This document shows, piece after piece, positions 1 through 7,214 of a stretch of DNA of 38,703 nucleotides. The stretch is from Anaerolinea sp. (GTDB lineage: Bacteria; Chloroflexota; Anaerolineae; Anaerolineales; Villigracilaceae): positions 1 to 38,703 of the forward strand of contig DYPU01000019.1 in the NCBI GenBank assembly GCA_020719725.1, given 5' to 3'. The stretch's first letter is position 1. The number at the start of each line of letters is the position of its first letter. A program made the position numbers and the translations under genes. The notes under the pieces are model-generated. The model was not told the DNA's origin. It searched no databases and saw only the letters and a list, made by a program, of their open reading frames with translations.

Positions 1-9
1 AAATCGAGG

Positions 10-82
10 TGGACCTGAGGGGATTCGAACCCCTGGCCTCCTCAGTGCGATTGAGGCGCGCTCCCAACTGCGCTACAGGCCC
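10..82 (-). tRNA. tRNA-Ala (anticodon CGC)
   Basis: The minus strand folds into a complete 73-nt cloverleaf: 7-bp acceptor stem, 4-bp D stem (GCGC/GCGC), 5-bp anticodon stem (CCTCA/TGAGG), 5-nt variable loop and 5-bp T stem with a TTCGAAT loop. The anticodon loop ATCGCAC places CGC at 34-36, which reads GCG (Ala). A G3:U70 wobble pair and A73 discriminator, the alanine identity elements, support the assignment. The CCA end is not encoded. Confidence 0.95.
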
Positions 83-99
83 ATCAATAAAGCCCAATG

Positions 100-128
100 A
101 TTTTATCTGAGGCAGAGACGAATGTCAA
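100..128 (-). promoter_or_regulatory. Promoter of tRNA-Ala
   Basis: The minus strand has TTGACA (123-128), a 17-nt spacer and TAAAAT (100-105). The -10 box lies about 18 nt upstream of the tRNA 5' end, so transcription would start close to position 93. The -35 box overlaps the ATG at 122 in front of radC, which argues against that ATG being the radC start. Confidence 0.75.
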
Positions 129-140
129 GAAAAGTTTTGC

Positions 141-161
141 CCAATTTTACTGTAAAATTGG
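141..161. promoter_or_regulatory. Perfect 21-bp dyad upstream of radC
   Basis: CCAATTTTAC (141-150) and GTAAAATTGG (152-161) are perfect inverted arms of 10 bp around one central base, ending 29 bp before the proposed radC start at 191. Position and symmetry suggest an operator for a dimeric repressor. It is not an E. coli-type (CTGT-N8-ACAG) or Bacillus-type LexA box, so the binding protein is unknown. Confidence 0.4.
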
Positions 162-190
162 TTATTCCACCGTGTAAGGACAATTACGCA

Positions 191-901
191 ATGACTGAAA
201 CCAATTCCCCCCGCCCCAACTATCGTATTACCGATTTAAATAACGACGAACGTCCACGTGAGCGGTTGCAAAAACTTGGCCCGCAAGCGCTTTCCAACGC
301 GGAACTGATCGCCATTTTGTTGCGCGTTGGGGTTCCAGGCGAAAACGCAGTGCAAGTTGGGCAGAGATTGCTGCTAAAGTTTGGCGGGATTGCTGGCATT
401 CACCGCGCCCCATTTGATGAGTTGATCCATCAGCACGGCATTGGTGAAGCCAAAGCCGCTCAAATCAAAGCTGCCATAGAATTGGGCCGCCGCTTAACCC
501 TCGAATCGCCCGAAGAAAGGCCAACCATCAACTCCCCCGCTGATGCGGCCGGATTGATTCAGTACGAGATGCAGGCCCTGGAACAGGAACACTTGCGGAT
601 ACTCTTACTCGACAGGCGCAACCGGGTCTTGGAAATTGTAGATTTGTATCGTGGTTCGGTTAGCTCCTCGCAGATTCGGGTTGGGGAGGTCTTCCGCGAG
701 GCGGTGCGCAAAAACGCTTCGGCCATCATCGTGGCCCATAATCATCCCAGCGGCGACCCAACCCCCAGCCCGGATGATGTGGCGGTCACCAGATCAATTG
801 TCCAGGCCGGGAAAATGCTGGATGTAGATGTGCTTGACCACCTGGTGATCGGTCAGGGGCGTTGGGTTTCGTTGAAAGAACGCGGTCTCGGGTTTGTGTA
901 G
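191..901 (+). CDS. radC: RadC family JAB/MPN-domain protein
   Basis: This is a RadC-family protein of 236 residues. An N-terminal helix-hairpin-helix-like part (around [19 protein letters not shown] and the [13 protein letters not shown] segment) precedes a C-terminal JAB/JAMM metalloprotease-like domain with the zinc motif [14 protein letters not shown] and an upstream glutamate in GEVFREA. Despite the historical name, a role in DNA repair is not established for the family. The frame is open from an ATG at 122, but I choose the ATG at 191. It has AAGGA about 10 nt upstream, begins at the conserved [16 protein letters not shown] region, and avoids overlap with the divergent tRNA promoter. The gene stands alone on the plus strand. 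Confidence 0.9.
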   Translation: MTETNSPRPNYRITDLNNDERPRERLQKLGPQALSNAELIAILLRVGVPGENAVQVGQRLLLKFGGIAGIHRAPFDELIHQHGIGEAKAAQIKAAIELGRRLTLESPEERPTINSPADAAGLIQYEMQALEQEHLRILLLDRRNRVLEIVDLYRGSVSSSQIRVGEVFREAVRKNASAIIVAHNHPSGDPTPSPDDVAVTRSIVQAGKMLDVDVLDHLVIGQGRWVSLKERGLGFV

Positions 902-917
902 ATTTTCTGTAACTATT

Positions 918-944
918 CAGCCCATACGCTTATGGGCCTGTTTT
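918..944 (+). terminator. Intrinsic terminator of radC
   Basis: A 7-bp perfect stem GCCCATA/TATGGGC (920-926 and 931-937) with a CGCT loop is followed by CTGTTTT on the plus strand, starting 18 nt after the radC stop. Confidence 0.7.
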
Positions 945-1007
945 GCCGGTGGGATTTGTGGCTAAATAGTTGCGTTTTTTTAGGGGGAAGAATACAAATG
1001 GCCTGAC

Positions 1008-1040
1008 TGCCTCTTGACTCTGACCTTGCCGCAAGAGGCA
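1008..1040 (-). terminator. Inverted repeat after acylphosphatase gene, possible terminator
   Basis: TGCCTCTTG (1008-1016) and CAAGAGGCA (1032-1040) form a perfect 9-bp stem with a 15-nt loop, directly downstream of the minus-strand acylphosphatase stop at 1049. There is no clear U-tract after it on the minus strand, so termination function is only inferred from position. Confidence 0.4.
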
Positions 1041-1048
1041 AGGCCACT

Positions 1049-1348
1049 TTAGCGACTGCTGCGCACGTTAAAGTCGCTAAAGTCGTTGTTGGCTGAAAAC
1101 CATTCGATGCGCGATTCGTCTACACGCGCGGCACGCGGCCCGGCGCAGACAAGCCTGGCAAACTCTTCCAGGTCTGCACGCTGGCCTTCGGCAACGGTTT
1201 CAACCTGATCGTAGCCAACGTTGCGCACCCAACCGATTAGCCCCAAAGTTTGAGCGACAAACTGAACATGGGCGCGGAAACCAACACCTTGCACCCGGCC
1301 AGTTACCCAAAGGTGCAAAAGTTCATTTAACTGGGGTTGATGGCTCAT
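1049..1348 (-). CDS. acyP: Acylphosphatase
   Basis: A 99-residue acylphosphatase, which hydrolyses carboxyl-phosphate bonds in acyl phosphates. The substrate-binding loop GRVQGVGFR (residues 18-26, with the catalytic arginine) and the GWVRN segment carrying the catalytic asparagine are both present, and the length is normal for the family. It is the last gene of a minus-strand series and overlaps the end of the preceding peptidase gene by 26 bp, so translation is probably coupled. The physiological substrate cannot be inferred from the neighbours. Confidence 0.92.
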   Translation of the reverse strand: MSHQPQLNELLHLWVTGRVQGVGFRAHVQFVAQTLGLIGWVRNVGYDQVETVAEGQRADLEEFARLVCAGPRAARVDESRIEWFSANNDFSDFNVRSSR

Positions 1349-2534
1349 TTGGGGTCTTTTTTACCAAAAAAGCGGGGGCAATTGGTAGCACAAGCAAGAT
1401 GGCAAAGACAAAAAAATACCCGGCCAGGTTTTGCAAAGCCAATCCAAGCCGATTTTCACCGAGACGGTTGGCCCGCCAGGTACGCTCAAGCTGCTCCAGG
1501 GGCAAACCCAGCCCTTGTTGGACGCCCTGAGCGCAGCTTAGGCCATCGGCGTAAGCCAGGACCAGGCGATTTAGGCCAGAAATGCCATATTCATCCACGA
1601 TATAACGGGTAAAAGAGGCAGACTGGGCATACGCCAAAAAACGGGACGAGGCATCCAGAGGAAATGAGTCGCACAGGGTGGAAAACGAGATCAATCTGCC
1701 ATTTTGAGTGGCTAAATCGAGCGAGACGGCGTAATCAGGGCTGGGAGAAAGCTCGGCCACCGAGGCGATGCCTTCTTTGAGCCAAACCGGCAGCAGTGAA
1801 TAGCGTTCTCCGGCCAGACGATAAGTCAGGATATGAGCCAATTCGTGTGGGATTTGGCGCTCGATTGCCAATACTTGTTCTGAACCAGGGGCAATGGAAA
1901 CCAGGGCCACCCCCAGGTCGGGGCTGGCGTGACCGGCAACCCAGGCCTGGCTACCCATTTCCAGAGCCGTTTGCAAGTCGGCGGAACTGGCGTAGACAAA
2001 GACATCAATCGGGGCGTTGAGTGTGACCGGCAGCAGTTTTCCAACCCGTTCAATGGCGCTGCGGGCTGCGTCGAGCGCATCCTGTCCAAAAGTAGCATCT
2101 CCGGCATACCAATGAACACGCAAATTGGGTTCTGTGTTGGTTTGCCAGGGAAAGCGATTGTCGAGATAGCGGAAGAAGAATTCGGGGGAGTCGGTGGTGG
2201 AGCCATCTGCCAGTGTGAAGCGAAACCAGAAGTTGACATCGGCAAAAGGTCGTAAGGCGCCGTCCTGAATCGCATGGCGCAGGTGAACAAACCCGTCTGC
2301 ATCCAGGCTGGCGCGTTCCACCAGGGTATTTGCGTCACCGCTGGAACGTAGAAAAACGAGTACGTCTGTAATGGGCTGCGAGGTTGTCACTTTGCCGCGC
2401 AGCGTGACGTATTCGCCAAAATAGTAATCGGCGCTAACTTGTTCCACTAAAACACTGGCCTGCGCGCTGGCGGGAATGAAGGCCCCAAAAGCGGCCAGGA
2501 GGACAAAAAGGAACAAACGAGCGCGTTTTTGCAT
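1323..2534 (-). CDS. Secreted, membrane-anchored gluzincin peptidase (peptidase MA-like)
   Basis: A 403-residue protein with a typical N-terminal signal sequence (about residues 1-26, cleavage probably after PASAQA) and one hydrophobic segment near the C-terminus (about 365-390) followed by lysines. The catalytic part should therefore lie outside the membrane. The zinc motif HELAH is at 230-234 and a third ligand candidate is E254 in WLKEGIAS, the arrangement of the peptidase MA / gluzincin group. Residues ~30-130 form a beta-rich region without a recognised domain. It lies between the HEAT-repeat gene (14 nt upstream) and acyP (overlapping), so it is probably cotranscribed with both. The substrate is unknown. 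Confidence 0.8.
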   Translation of the reverse strand: MQKRARLFLFVLLAAFGAFIPASAQASVLVEQVSADYYFGEYVTLRGKVTTSQPITDVLVFLRSSGDANTLVERASLDADGFVHLRHAIQDGALRPFADVNFWFRFTLADGSTTDSPEFFFRYLDNRFPWQTNTEPNLRVHWYAGDATFGQDALDAARSAIERVGKLLPVTLNAPIDVFVYASSADLQTALEMGSQAWVAGHASPDLGVALVSIAPGSEQVLAIERQIPHELAHILTYRLAGERYSLLPVWLKEGIASVAELSPSPDYAVSLDLATQNGRLISFSTLCDSFPLDASSRFLAYAQSASFTRYIVDEYGISGLNRLVLAYADGLSCAQGVQQGLGLPLEQLERTWRANRLGENRLGLALQNLAGYFFVFAILLVLPIAPAFLVKKTPNEPSTPVK

Positions 2535-2548
2535 TAGATTAGACTGGT

Positions 2549-3514
2549 TTATTGTTTGTCGTCCAGATCGACATCCGGGTTAAGGGAAAGCAGGTCGAAG
2601 GCGTTCATTTCTTCGGTGAAATCCAGGTTTGACAGGGCTTCTTCGAGATAATCTTGCAGTTCATCATCTTCGGTTTGGTCGAGCAGGGTTTCGATGGTGA
2701 TCCGAACATCTTCACCACCAATTTGGGAAAGCGACCAAATTGTGGCGGCAATAATGCCATCGTCTTCCTCTTCTTCAAGCAGGGTTAGCAAAAACTGCCG
2801 GGCCTCGGCCAGGCGCAATTCTCCGGCCGCCTGAACCGCGTTGCGCTGAATATCAAGATTTGAGTTATCGAGGTTGGTTAAAATTTGTTCTTCCCAGCGT
2901 TCATTGGCCGAGCGGCCCATGGCAAATAGCGCTGTGGCAATCCACTTGGGATCGTGTTTTTCATAGGCGTTTTCGATAAGAACTTCAACCTCGCTGCGGC
3001 TGGAAAAGCCCAAAGATTCGATGGCGGCGCGTTGGACATCACTGTGACCCGACCGGGCCGCCCGCAAGAGGGCTTCTTCAACCAGGCGCAGGGTTTCGGT
3101 TGGGATTTCTTCCAGTTCGCCCATTTCGACAAAACTGCCCAGGGCCTGAGCCGCGTAGGCTTGCACTTCAGGGACAGAGTCGGTTTCAGTAAGTTTAATC
3201 AATTTGGGCAACAGGTGGGTGCTGCCTGTTTCGGCCAGCAGGCGCAAGGCATTGGCGCGTACTTCGTGGTCGGGGTCGTCGAGCAGGGCTGCGGCCAGCG
3301 CTTCATAAGAGATAAGGGTATCTTCATCGTAGCGCTGGACCAGTTTTTGTAAAAGGCTGCGTTTGCGGTTTTTGGGCAAGTCGGGCCAAATTTGCATGAG
3401 GGCGGCCAGGTCTGCCGGGGCCATATCTGAAAAATGTTCAAGATGACGGGCCGGAAAAGCGCTGCTGGTGTCGGTTAGGGCATTTAAAACAGTCTGAAAG
3501 GTTATTTTGCTCAT
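2549..3514 (-). CDS. HEAT-repeat protein
   Basis: A 321-residue protein without signal peptide or membrane segment, made of repeated helical pairs. Typical HEAT/PBS-lyase-like units are visible, such as DDPDHEVRANALRLLAETG, HSDVQRAAIESLGF and NSNLDIQRNAVQAAGEL. The C-terminal ~60 residues are strongly acidic (stretches such as LLEEEEDDG and DQTEDDELQDYLEEAL). Such proteins are usually binding scaffolds. It sits 21 nt downstream of the M50 protease gene and 14 nt upstream of the secreted peptidase gene, so a partner role in the same unit is plausible but unproven. Confidence 0.8.
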   Translation of the reverse strand: MSKITFQTVLNALTDTSSAFPARHLEHFSDMAPADLAALMQIWPDLPKNRKRSLLQKLVQRYDEDTLISYEALAAALLDDPDHEVRANALRLLAETGSTHLLPKLIKLTETDSVPEVQAYAAQALGSFVEMGELEEIPTETLRLVEEALLRAARSGHSDVQRAAIESLGFSSRSEVEVLIENAYEKHDPKWIATALFAMGRSANERWEEQILTNLDNSNLDIQRNAVQAAGELRLAEARQFLLTLLEEEEDDGIIAATIWSLSQIGGEDVRITIETLLDQTEDDELQDYLEEALSNLDFTEEMNAFDLLSLNPDVDLDDKQ

Positions 3515-3535
3515 GGTTCTCTTTATTTGATTAAA

Positions 3536-4888
3536 TTAGGGGAGGTTGAAATTGGCAGGATCGATGACGTCCATCAGGTTGACAAACAGCATCAGGCCCA
3601 GCAGAAGTAAAAAGGCAATACCGTTGACCGCGTTTTCAAAACGATAGGGGATGCGGCGACGAAACAGAAGTTCGGGCATCGTGAACAGAATGCGCCCGCC
3701 ATCCAATGCGGGGATCGGCAGCAGGTTGAAGACGCCCAGCGAAACGCTCAATAAGCCAAATAGCGAGAGGGTGTAATTGGAGGGCAATGGAGCCGCTTCT
3801 CCGGTTGCGCTGGCGGCTTCGGCTTCCAAGCGGGTTTCGGTGTCGCGTTCGACAGCCTGATCAAACATGTTGTACATGCCAAACAGGCCCACCAAACGGC
3901 CTTCTTCGGGGGAAATTGCGCCCTGTATGAGCATAATTGGCATATTTAGAATGTTGATGGCCTGCATTCCGGTAATGGCTACCCCATTCACCAGTGATTC
4001 AGCCAGCGTGGCCGGGCGGCGAGGAGAATCCAGCCCAATGCCAAGCGCACCCTGTTTGACGGAGCGGCTGGACAGCGGTGTGGCAAGCAGGGTTTTTTCT
4101 ACGCCATCGCGCTCAATAACAATGGTCACAGTCTGATCGACATTGGCAAAAATCAGGGTACGGGTTGCTTTAATTTCGCTCACCGGCTCACCATTGAGGC
4201 TGAGAAGCACATCCCCTGGCAAAAAACCGGCTTGCATGGCCGGGGATTCTGGTTCAACGCTGGCAACCGTCACCACGCCCGGAATGGCAACCCCGCTTAG
4301 CGCCACAATAATCGCAAAAACCACAATGGCAGTCAGTAAATTCATAATTGGCCCGGCAAATAAGACCCCCAAACGCTTCCAGGGGTTCGCCGCCGAAAGG
4401 CCATCGCGCACATTCGGGTCATTTTCGCCATGTGGGCGCACAAACCCACCAAGCGGCAGCCAATTCAACGTAAATTCTGTACCCGGTTCAATTTTTTGCA
4501 AAATACCGCTTAGCTGCACCCGGCCATCTACCCTGGTTATCATGGTTGGGTAAGTCGGGCGGAATTGCCCATCTTCCGTTGCGGCCAATTCCAATGACTG
4601 CACCATCAATTTTTCGTCAACCGCTTCGGCCAGCACATTCACGCCCTGGCCCAGGCCATCTTCGCGCTCAAAAGGTAGCTCAAAATTGCTGGGCAGGATA
4701 AATGTCTGTCCGGCCACCACGATCTGACCTTTTAGACGCCAAAAGCGCAATAGGCGCGGCGGCAACCCAAAGCCGAATTCTTCCACTTCAATTCCGGCCA
4801 GGCGCGCGGCTACATAATGCCCAAGTTCGTGCAAGAAAATGCTGCCGCCCAAAGCCAAAAAGAAAATCGCAAACGTAAGTAAATCCAT
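3536..4888 (-). CDS. rseP: M50 family intramembrane metalloprotease (RseP/site-2 protease type)
   Basis: A 450-residue intramembrane zinc protease. The HELGH motif is at 20-24 in the first transmembrane helix, and the second metal motif NLLPIPALDGG is at 388-398 with D396 as the ligand. A PDZ domain lies at about 205-275 (VEPESPAMQAGFLPGDVLLSL). The LPLGGFV loop that normally follows closely after the first motif is delayed to 144-150, so there is an insertion of roughly 80-90 residues (about 45-140). Another charged insertion (about 345-368) precedes the last helices. Family members cut membrane-bound regulators such as anti-sigma factors. No sigma or anti-sigma gene is adjacent. AAAGGAT lies just upstream of the ATG. 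Confidence 0.88.
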   Translation of the reverse strand: MDLLTFAIFFLALGGSIFLHELGHYVAARLAGIEVEEFGFGLPPRLLRFWRLKGQIVVAGQTFILPSNFELPFEREDGLGQGVNVLAEAVDEKLMVQSLELAATEDGQFRPTYPTMITRVDGRVQLSGILQKIEPGTEFTLNWLPLGGFVRPHGENDPNVRDGLSAANPWKRLGVLFAGPIMNLLTAIVVFAIIVALSGVAIPGVVTVASVEPESPAMQAGFLPGDVLLSLNGEPVSEIKATRTLIFANVDQTVTIVIERDGVEKTLLATPLSSRSVKQGALGIGLDSPRRPATLAESLVNGVAITGMQAINILNMPIMLIQGAISPEEGRLVGLFGMYNMFDQAVERDTETRLEAEAASATGEAAPLPSNYTLSLFGLLSVSLGVFNLLPIPALDGGRILFTMPELLFRRRIPYRFENAVNGIAFLLLLGLMLFVNLMDVIDPANFNLP

Positions 4889-5261
4889 CTTTTATCCTTT
4901 TTTATATTGCCACCGGTTAAAAATACAATTTAGAAACTTAGAAGTTAAATGCTTGCTTTTTGCCTGTACGCAGGCCCACAGGTACATGAATTTTTGCTAA
5001 CCACAAAAGCGCTGAGTTCTTTTAAGTTTTTTCTCTTTGTCTTCGTGGTTCAAATCTTTTTTGCCGTAGGCGGCTTACCGAGTTAGACTCTACTGTTTTC
5101 TGGCGTGAAACCCTGTAGGCGCAACCCCAAGAAGCATTTTACAAGTAAATCTGGTATAAGACGACGTTTTTGTCCCTGAAGGATCGCCGCTATCCTGCAA
5201 ACCCATTAACACCGGTAGAACCACAATTTTAAAATTATATCCCCTTTTCATAAGTATTGCG
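4889..5261. other. Intergenic spacer with an imperfect inverted repeat
   Basis: No credible gene was found. At about 5000-5052, AACCAC and GTGGTT flank AG-rich and CT-rich halves, forming an imperfect hairpin of the scattered CAGAG-type repeat class seen again at 21401-21459. A short GCCTG/CAGGC hairpin is near 4960. The rest is AT-rich and unremarkable. The open frame at 5090-5308 overlaps the mvaD 3' end in another phase and looks fortuitous. Confidence 0.5.
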
Positions 5262-6233
5262 TTAAACCTGGCACGCCGGCCCACCCACATTGGCTTGCAA
5301 AACATCACTTACTCCCGGAACTTCACGCAAAAACGCCGCCACCTGCAAACGCGCGCGCTGTGAACAAATCACATGCACATTTGGCCCGGCATCGATGGTG
5401 TAAGCCACCTGCAAACCATCCTTGCGCCACGAGCGCACCGCTTCCATCACCGCCAGAGTGGCCGGTTTCCAATAAAAAAGTGCGGGCTGGCTGGTCATCA
5501 TCACCGCGTGCATCATGTCCGAATCCAATTCAATAATCGCTGCAAAAGTCTCAAAATCTTTTTCCAAAATGGCGCGACGGCAAAGCTGCAAGCGCCGGGG
5601 CGCATCGGCAACGCGCGCCGCTTGCAACGGGCTGGTCGGCGCAAGGACGTGACCCTCTGTCGAACCGGTCGCCTTGTGACCGGCGGCGACAATCGCCACA
5701 CAATCGGCCAAATCCCAATGTTCGGGCGGGGCAATCGAAACGGCGAAAGAATCTTCATCCGATTCGCCCATCTTCCACTCGACAAAACCGGAGGGGATGC
5801 TCCTCGAAGCTGACCCTGACCCCAAACGGGCAAGGCGCGAGATGGCCGATTCGGGCCAATCCAACCCGGCGGCCTGGGTCGCCGCCAAAGCCAGCGCTGC
5901 AAACGCTGCGGCAGAACTGGCAATCCCGGCCCCGGTCGGGAAATTGTTTTCTGACGCAACTTCAGCCCTAAGGCCGATCCCGGCGCTTTGGCGGACAATG
6001 TCCAAAATGCCGGAAACTCGCTCCAGCCCCTTACCGCTGATAGGTGCGCCATTAATGAAGAGACTATCCGCAGGCCGATTGCCAAATGTTACGTGGGTAC
6101 GTGTAAACAGCCCTGCCAAATTCATAGAAATCGAGCCGTTGACAGGCAAGCGCAAAGCCGCGTTGCGATTGCCCCAATATTTGATGAAGGCAATATTCGG
6201 CGAACTTTGGGCGGTGGCAGAGAGAGTTTTCAT
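5262..6233 (-). CDS. mvaD: Mevalonate pathway GHMP decarboxylase (diphosphomevalonate or phosphomevalonate decarboxylase)
   Basis: A 323-residue GHMP-superfamily decarboxylase that makes isopentenyl (di)phosphate with ATP use and CO2 release. It has the N-terminal signature NIAFIKYWGNRN, the ATP-binding loop PTGAGIASSA (99-108), an arginine in GSGSASRS (R144) and the conserved aspartate in TIDAGPNVHVI (D281), equivalent to the general-base residue of the family. The usual KYWGK lysine is asparagine here. Some Chloroflexota are known to use monophosphomevalonate (the Roseiflexus route with isopentenyl phosphate kinase), so the exact substrate is uncertain. No other mevalonate gene is nearby. 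The gene is monocistronic with its own promoter. Confidence 0.85.
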   Translation of the reverse strand: MKTLSATAQSSPNIAFIKYWGNRNAALRLPVNGSISMNLAGLFTRTHVTFGNRPADSLFINGAPISGKGLERVSGILDIVRQSAGIGLRAEVASENNFPTGAGIASSAAAFAALALAATQAAGLDWPESAISRLARLGSGSASRSIPSGFVEWKMGESDEDSFAVSIAPPEHWDLADCVAIVAAGHKATGSTEGHVLAPTSPLQAARVADAPRRLQLCRRAILEKDFETFAAIIELDSDMMHAVMMTSQPALFYWKPATLAVMEAVRSWRKDGLQVAYTIDAGPNVHVICSQRARLQVAAFLREVPGVSDVLQANVGGPACQV

Positions 6234-6325
6234 GGCATTTTATACACAAAACGGTGATTTTTACGGCCAAAACAGCACTATTTTGTGTAATTTTCCTTTC
6301 TTTTGGCGTTGTCACTTATGACTAC

Positions 6326-6354
6326 ATGATACCTTAGGCGCTGTTTTGGGACAA
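6326..6354 (-). promoter_or_regulatory. Promoter of mvaD
   Basis: On the minus strand TTGTCC (6349-6354), a 17-nt spacer and TATCAT (6326-6331) form a good vegetative promoter, giving a 5' leader of about 85 nt before the mvaD ATG at 6233. Confidence 0.55.
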
Positions 6355-6359
6355 TAAAT

Positions 6360-6648
6360 TCAGCAGGCAGGGTCTATCCCTTCCTGCTCCAGCTTCACGC
6401 CGCGTTTGAGCAGATGTTCGATGTCCGGGCGCACATCGCGGAGTTCGGGGCGGAGCAGTGGTATCGGTCAGGCTAAAGGGCTTTCCAGCATTAGGGTCAG
6501 TTTGTGAAAAATAAGCCGAGAGTTACAAATCAGCGCAATTAACCTTGATGGAACGCGCTTCGGGGCTTTTTCGGCGCTCCAAAATAGCGAGCAAGGCGTT
6601 TAGCACCATGCTCACATCGAGCGAAGGGACAAAGGAGATTTCTACCAT
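6360..6648 (-). pseudogene. Degraded coding remnant, unrecognised family
   Basis: From an ATG at 6648 the minus strand encodes 41 residues beginning MVEISFVPSLDVSMVLNALL and ending in a TAA at 6523-6525. The same frame continues past the stop with coding-like sequence (SAYFSQTDPNAGKPFSLTDT). It then appears to change frame into PLLRPELRDVRPDIEHLLKR and a final stop at 6360-6362. One nonsense mutation and one frameshift would explain this. I do not recognise the family. The start at 6648 may itself be internal to the original gene. Confidence 0.45.
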
Positions 6649-6673
6649 CACTTAACCTAAGCAACACGTTTTA

Positions 6674-6790
6674 TCAGTCGTCATCGTTTTCAGACTCATC
6701 CCCACCTACCTGGTTTTTTTTCAGCCAGGCATCCATCTCGTCGGAAGTTTGGATGGGGAGAATCATCCACACGCGCCGCCCCGACGCCCT
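6674..6790 (-). pseudogene. C-terminal gene fragment, unrecognised
   Basis: An open minus-strand frame encodes a plausible protein tail containing MILPIQTSDEMDAWLKKN and ending in the acidic GGDESENDDD before a TGA at 6674-6676. Its upstream part runs into sequence that codes for a different remnant on the opposite strand, so it is probably truncated at a rearrangement junction near 6790. There is no start codon with a ribosome binding site and no recognised domain. Confidence 0.35.
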
Positions 6791-6792
6791 GA

Positions 6793-7140
6793 CTGACCAA
6801 CCGCGCTTACGCCCTCGCTCTGCAATATGGCGGATACACCAACAACGACCGCTTGCAAACGATCTGTGATCGGCGCGCGTATTTCCTTTATTATACGGGC
6901 AAATGGGATGGACTTTTGTGGATTGATGAACAAGCCCAGGCGTGCGCCTTAACCGCTGATGACAGTGAAAACGCAGGGTAGCAGGTATATTCGGCGGGAT
7001 GGGTCTATAACCGCCTCCGAGCGCCCCAAACCCACGTTCTTACAAGAGGCGTTGTCCTTGCCGCCGAGATTTACACCCGCCTGCGCCAACAAGGTCGTCA
7101 GGAAACGCTGGTTGAGATTGAAATAGCATTAGCGCGTAAT
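6793..7140 (+). pseudogene. TPR-protein remnant with in-frame stop
   Basis: The plus strand has a start-less coding stretch (LTNRAYALALQYGGYTNN, RAYFLYYTGKWDGLLWIDEQ, ADDSENAG) that resembles the tetratricopeptide part of the large NB-ARC/TPR regulators common in Anaerolineae. A TAG at 6979-6981 interrupts it where the pattern expects tryptophan. Coding similarity resumes immediately (QVYSAGWVYNRL, then VVLAAEIYTRLRQQGRQETL) and fades at the terminator region. One TGG to TAG change would explain the stop, but the fragment also lacks both ends, so it is a relic. Confidence 0.6.
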
Positions 7141-7194
7141 AAAAACAGCGCTTCCCCCACACTCTCTACACTCAGGGAGGTTGGAGAAAGCGCT
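7136..7194 (-). terminator. Intrinsic terminator of the molybdenum hydroxylase locus
   Basis: On the minus strand AGCGCTT (7188-7194) pairs with AAGCGCT (7147-7153), enclosing further CTCC/GGGG pairing. It is followed directly by GTTTTTATT. The hairpin begins 20 nt after the aldehyde oxidoreductase stop at 7215. Confidence 0.8.
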
Positions 7195-7214
7195 GAATGG
7201 GTTAAAACCTGCGG

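Larger units (their letters stand above)
6234..7214. other. Gene-poor interval containing decayed genes
   Basis: This 981-bp interval contains the mvaD promoter, three coding remnants (6360-6648, 6674-6790, 6793-7140) and the terminator of the aldehyde oxidoreductase locus. No intact gene was found. Remnants on both strands abut near 6790, as expected after deletions or a rearrangement. No transposase or terminal repeat is visible. Confidence 0.6.

Noticed and set aside
122-190. N-terminal extension of radC from the ATG at 122
   Set aside because: The ATG overlaps the -35 box of the divergent tRNA promoter, the added residues do not look like RadC, and the ATG at 191 has a better ribosome binding site.
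5090-5308. 72-codon minus-strand frame in the gap after mvaD
   Set aside because: It overlaps the mvaD 3' end in another phase, and shows no domain.
6793-7140. A functional TPR gene using TAG as a sense codon
   Set aside because: The fragment lacks both ends and sits among other broken genes; TAG is a normal stop elsewhere in the window (radC, tuf).
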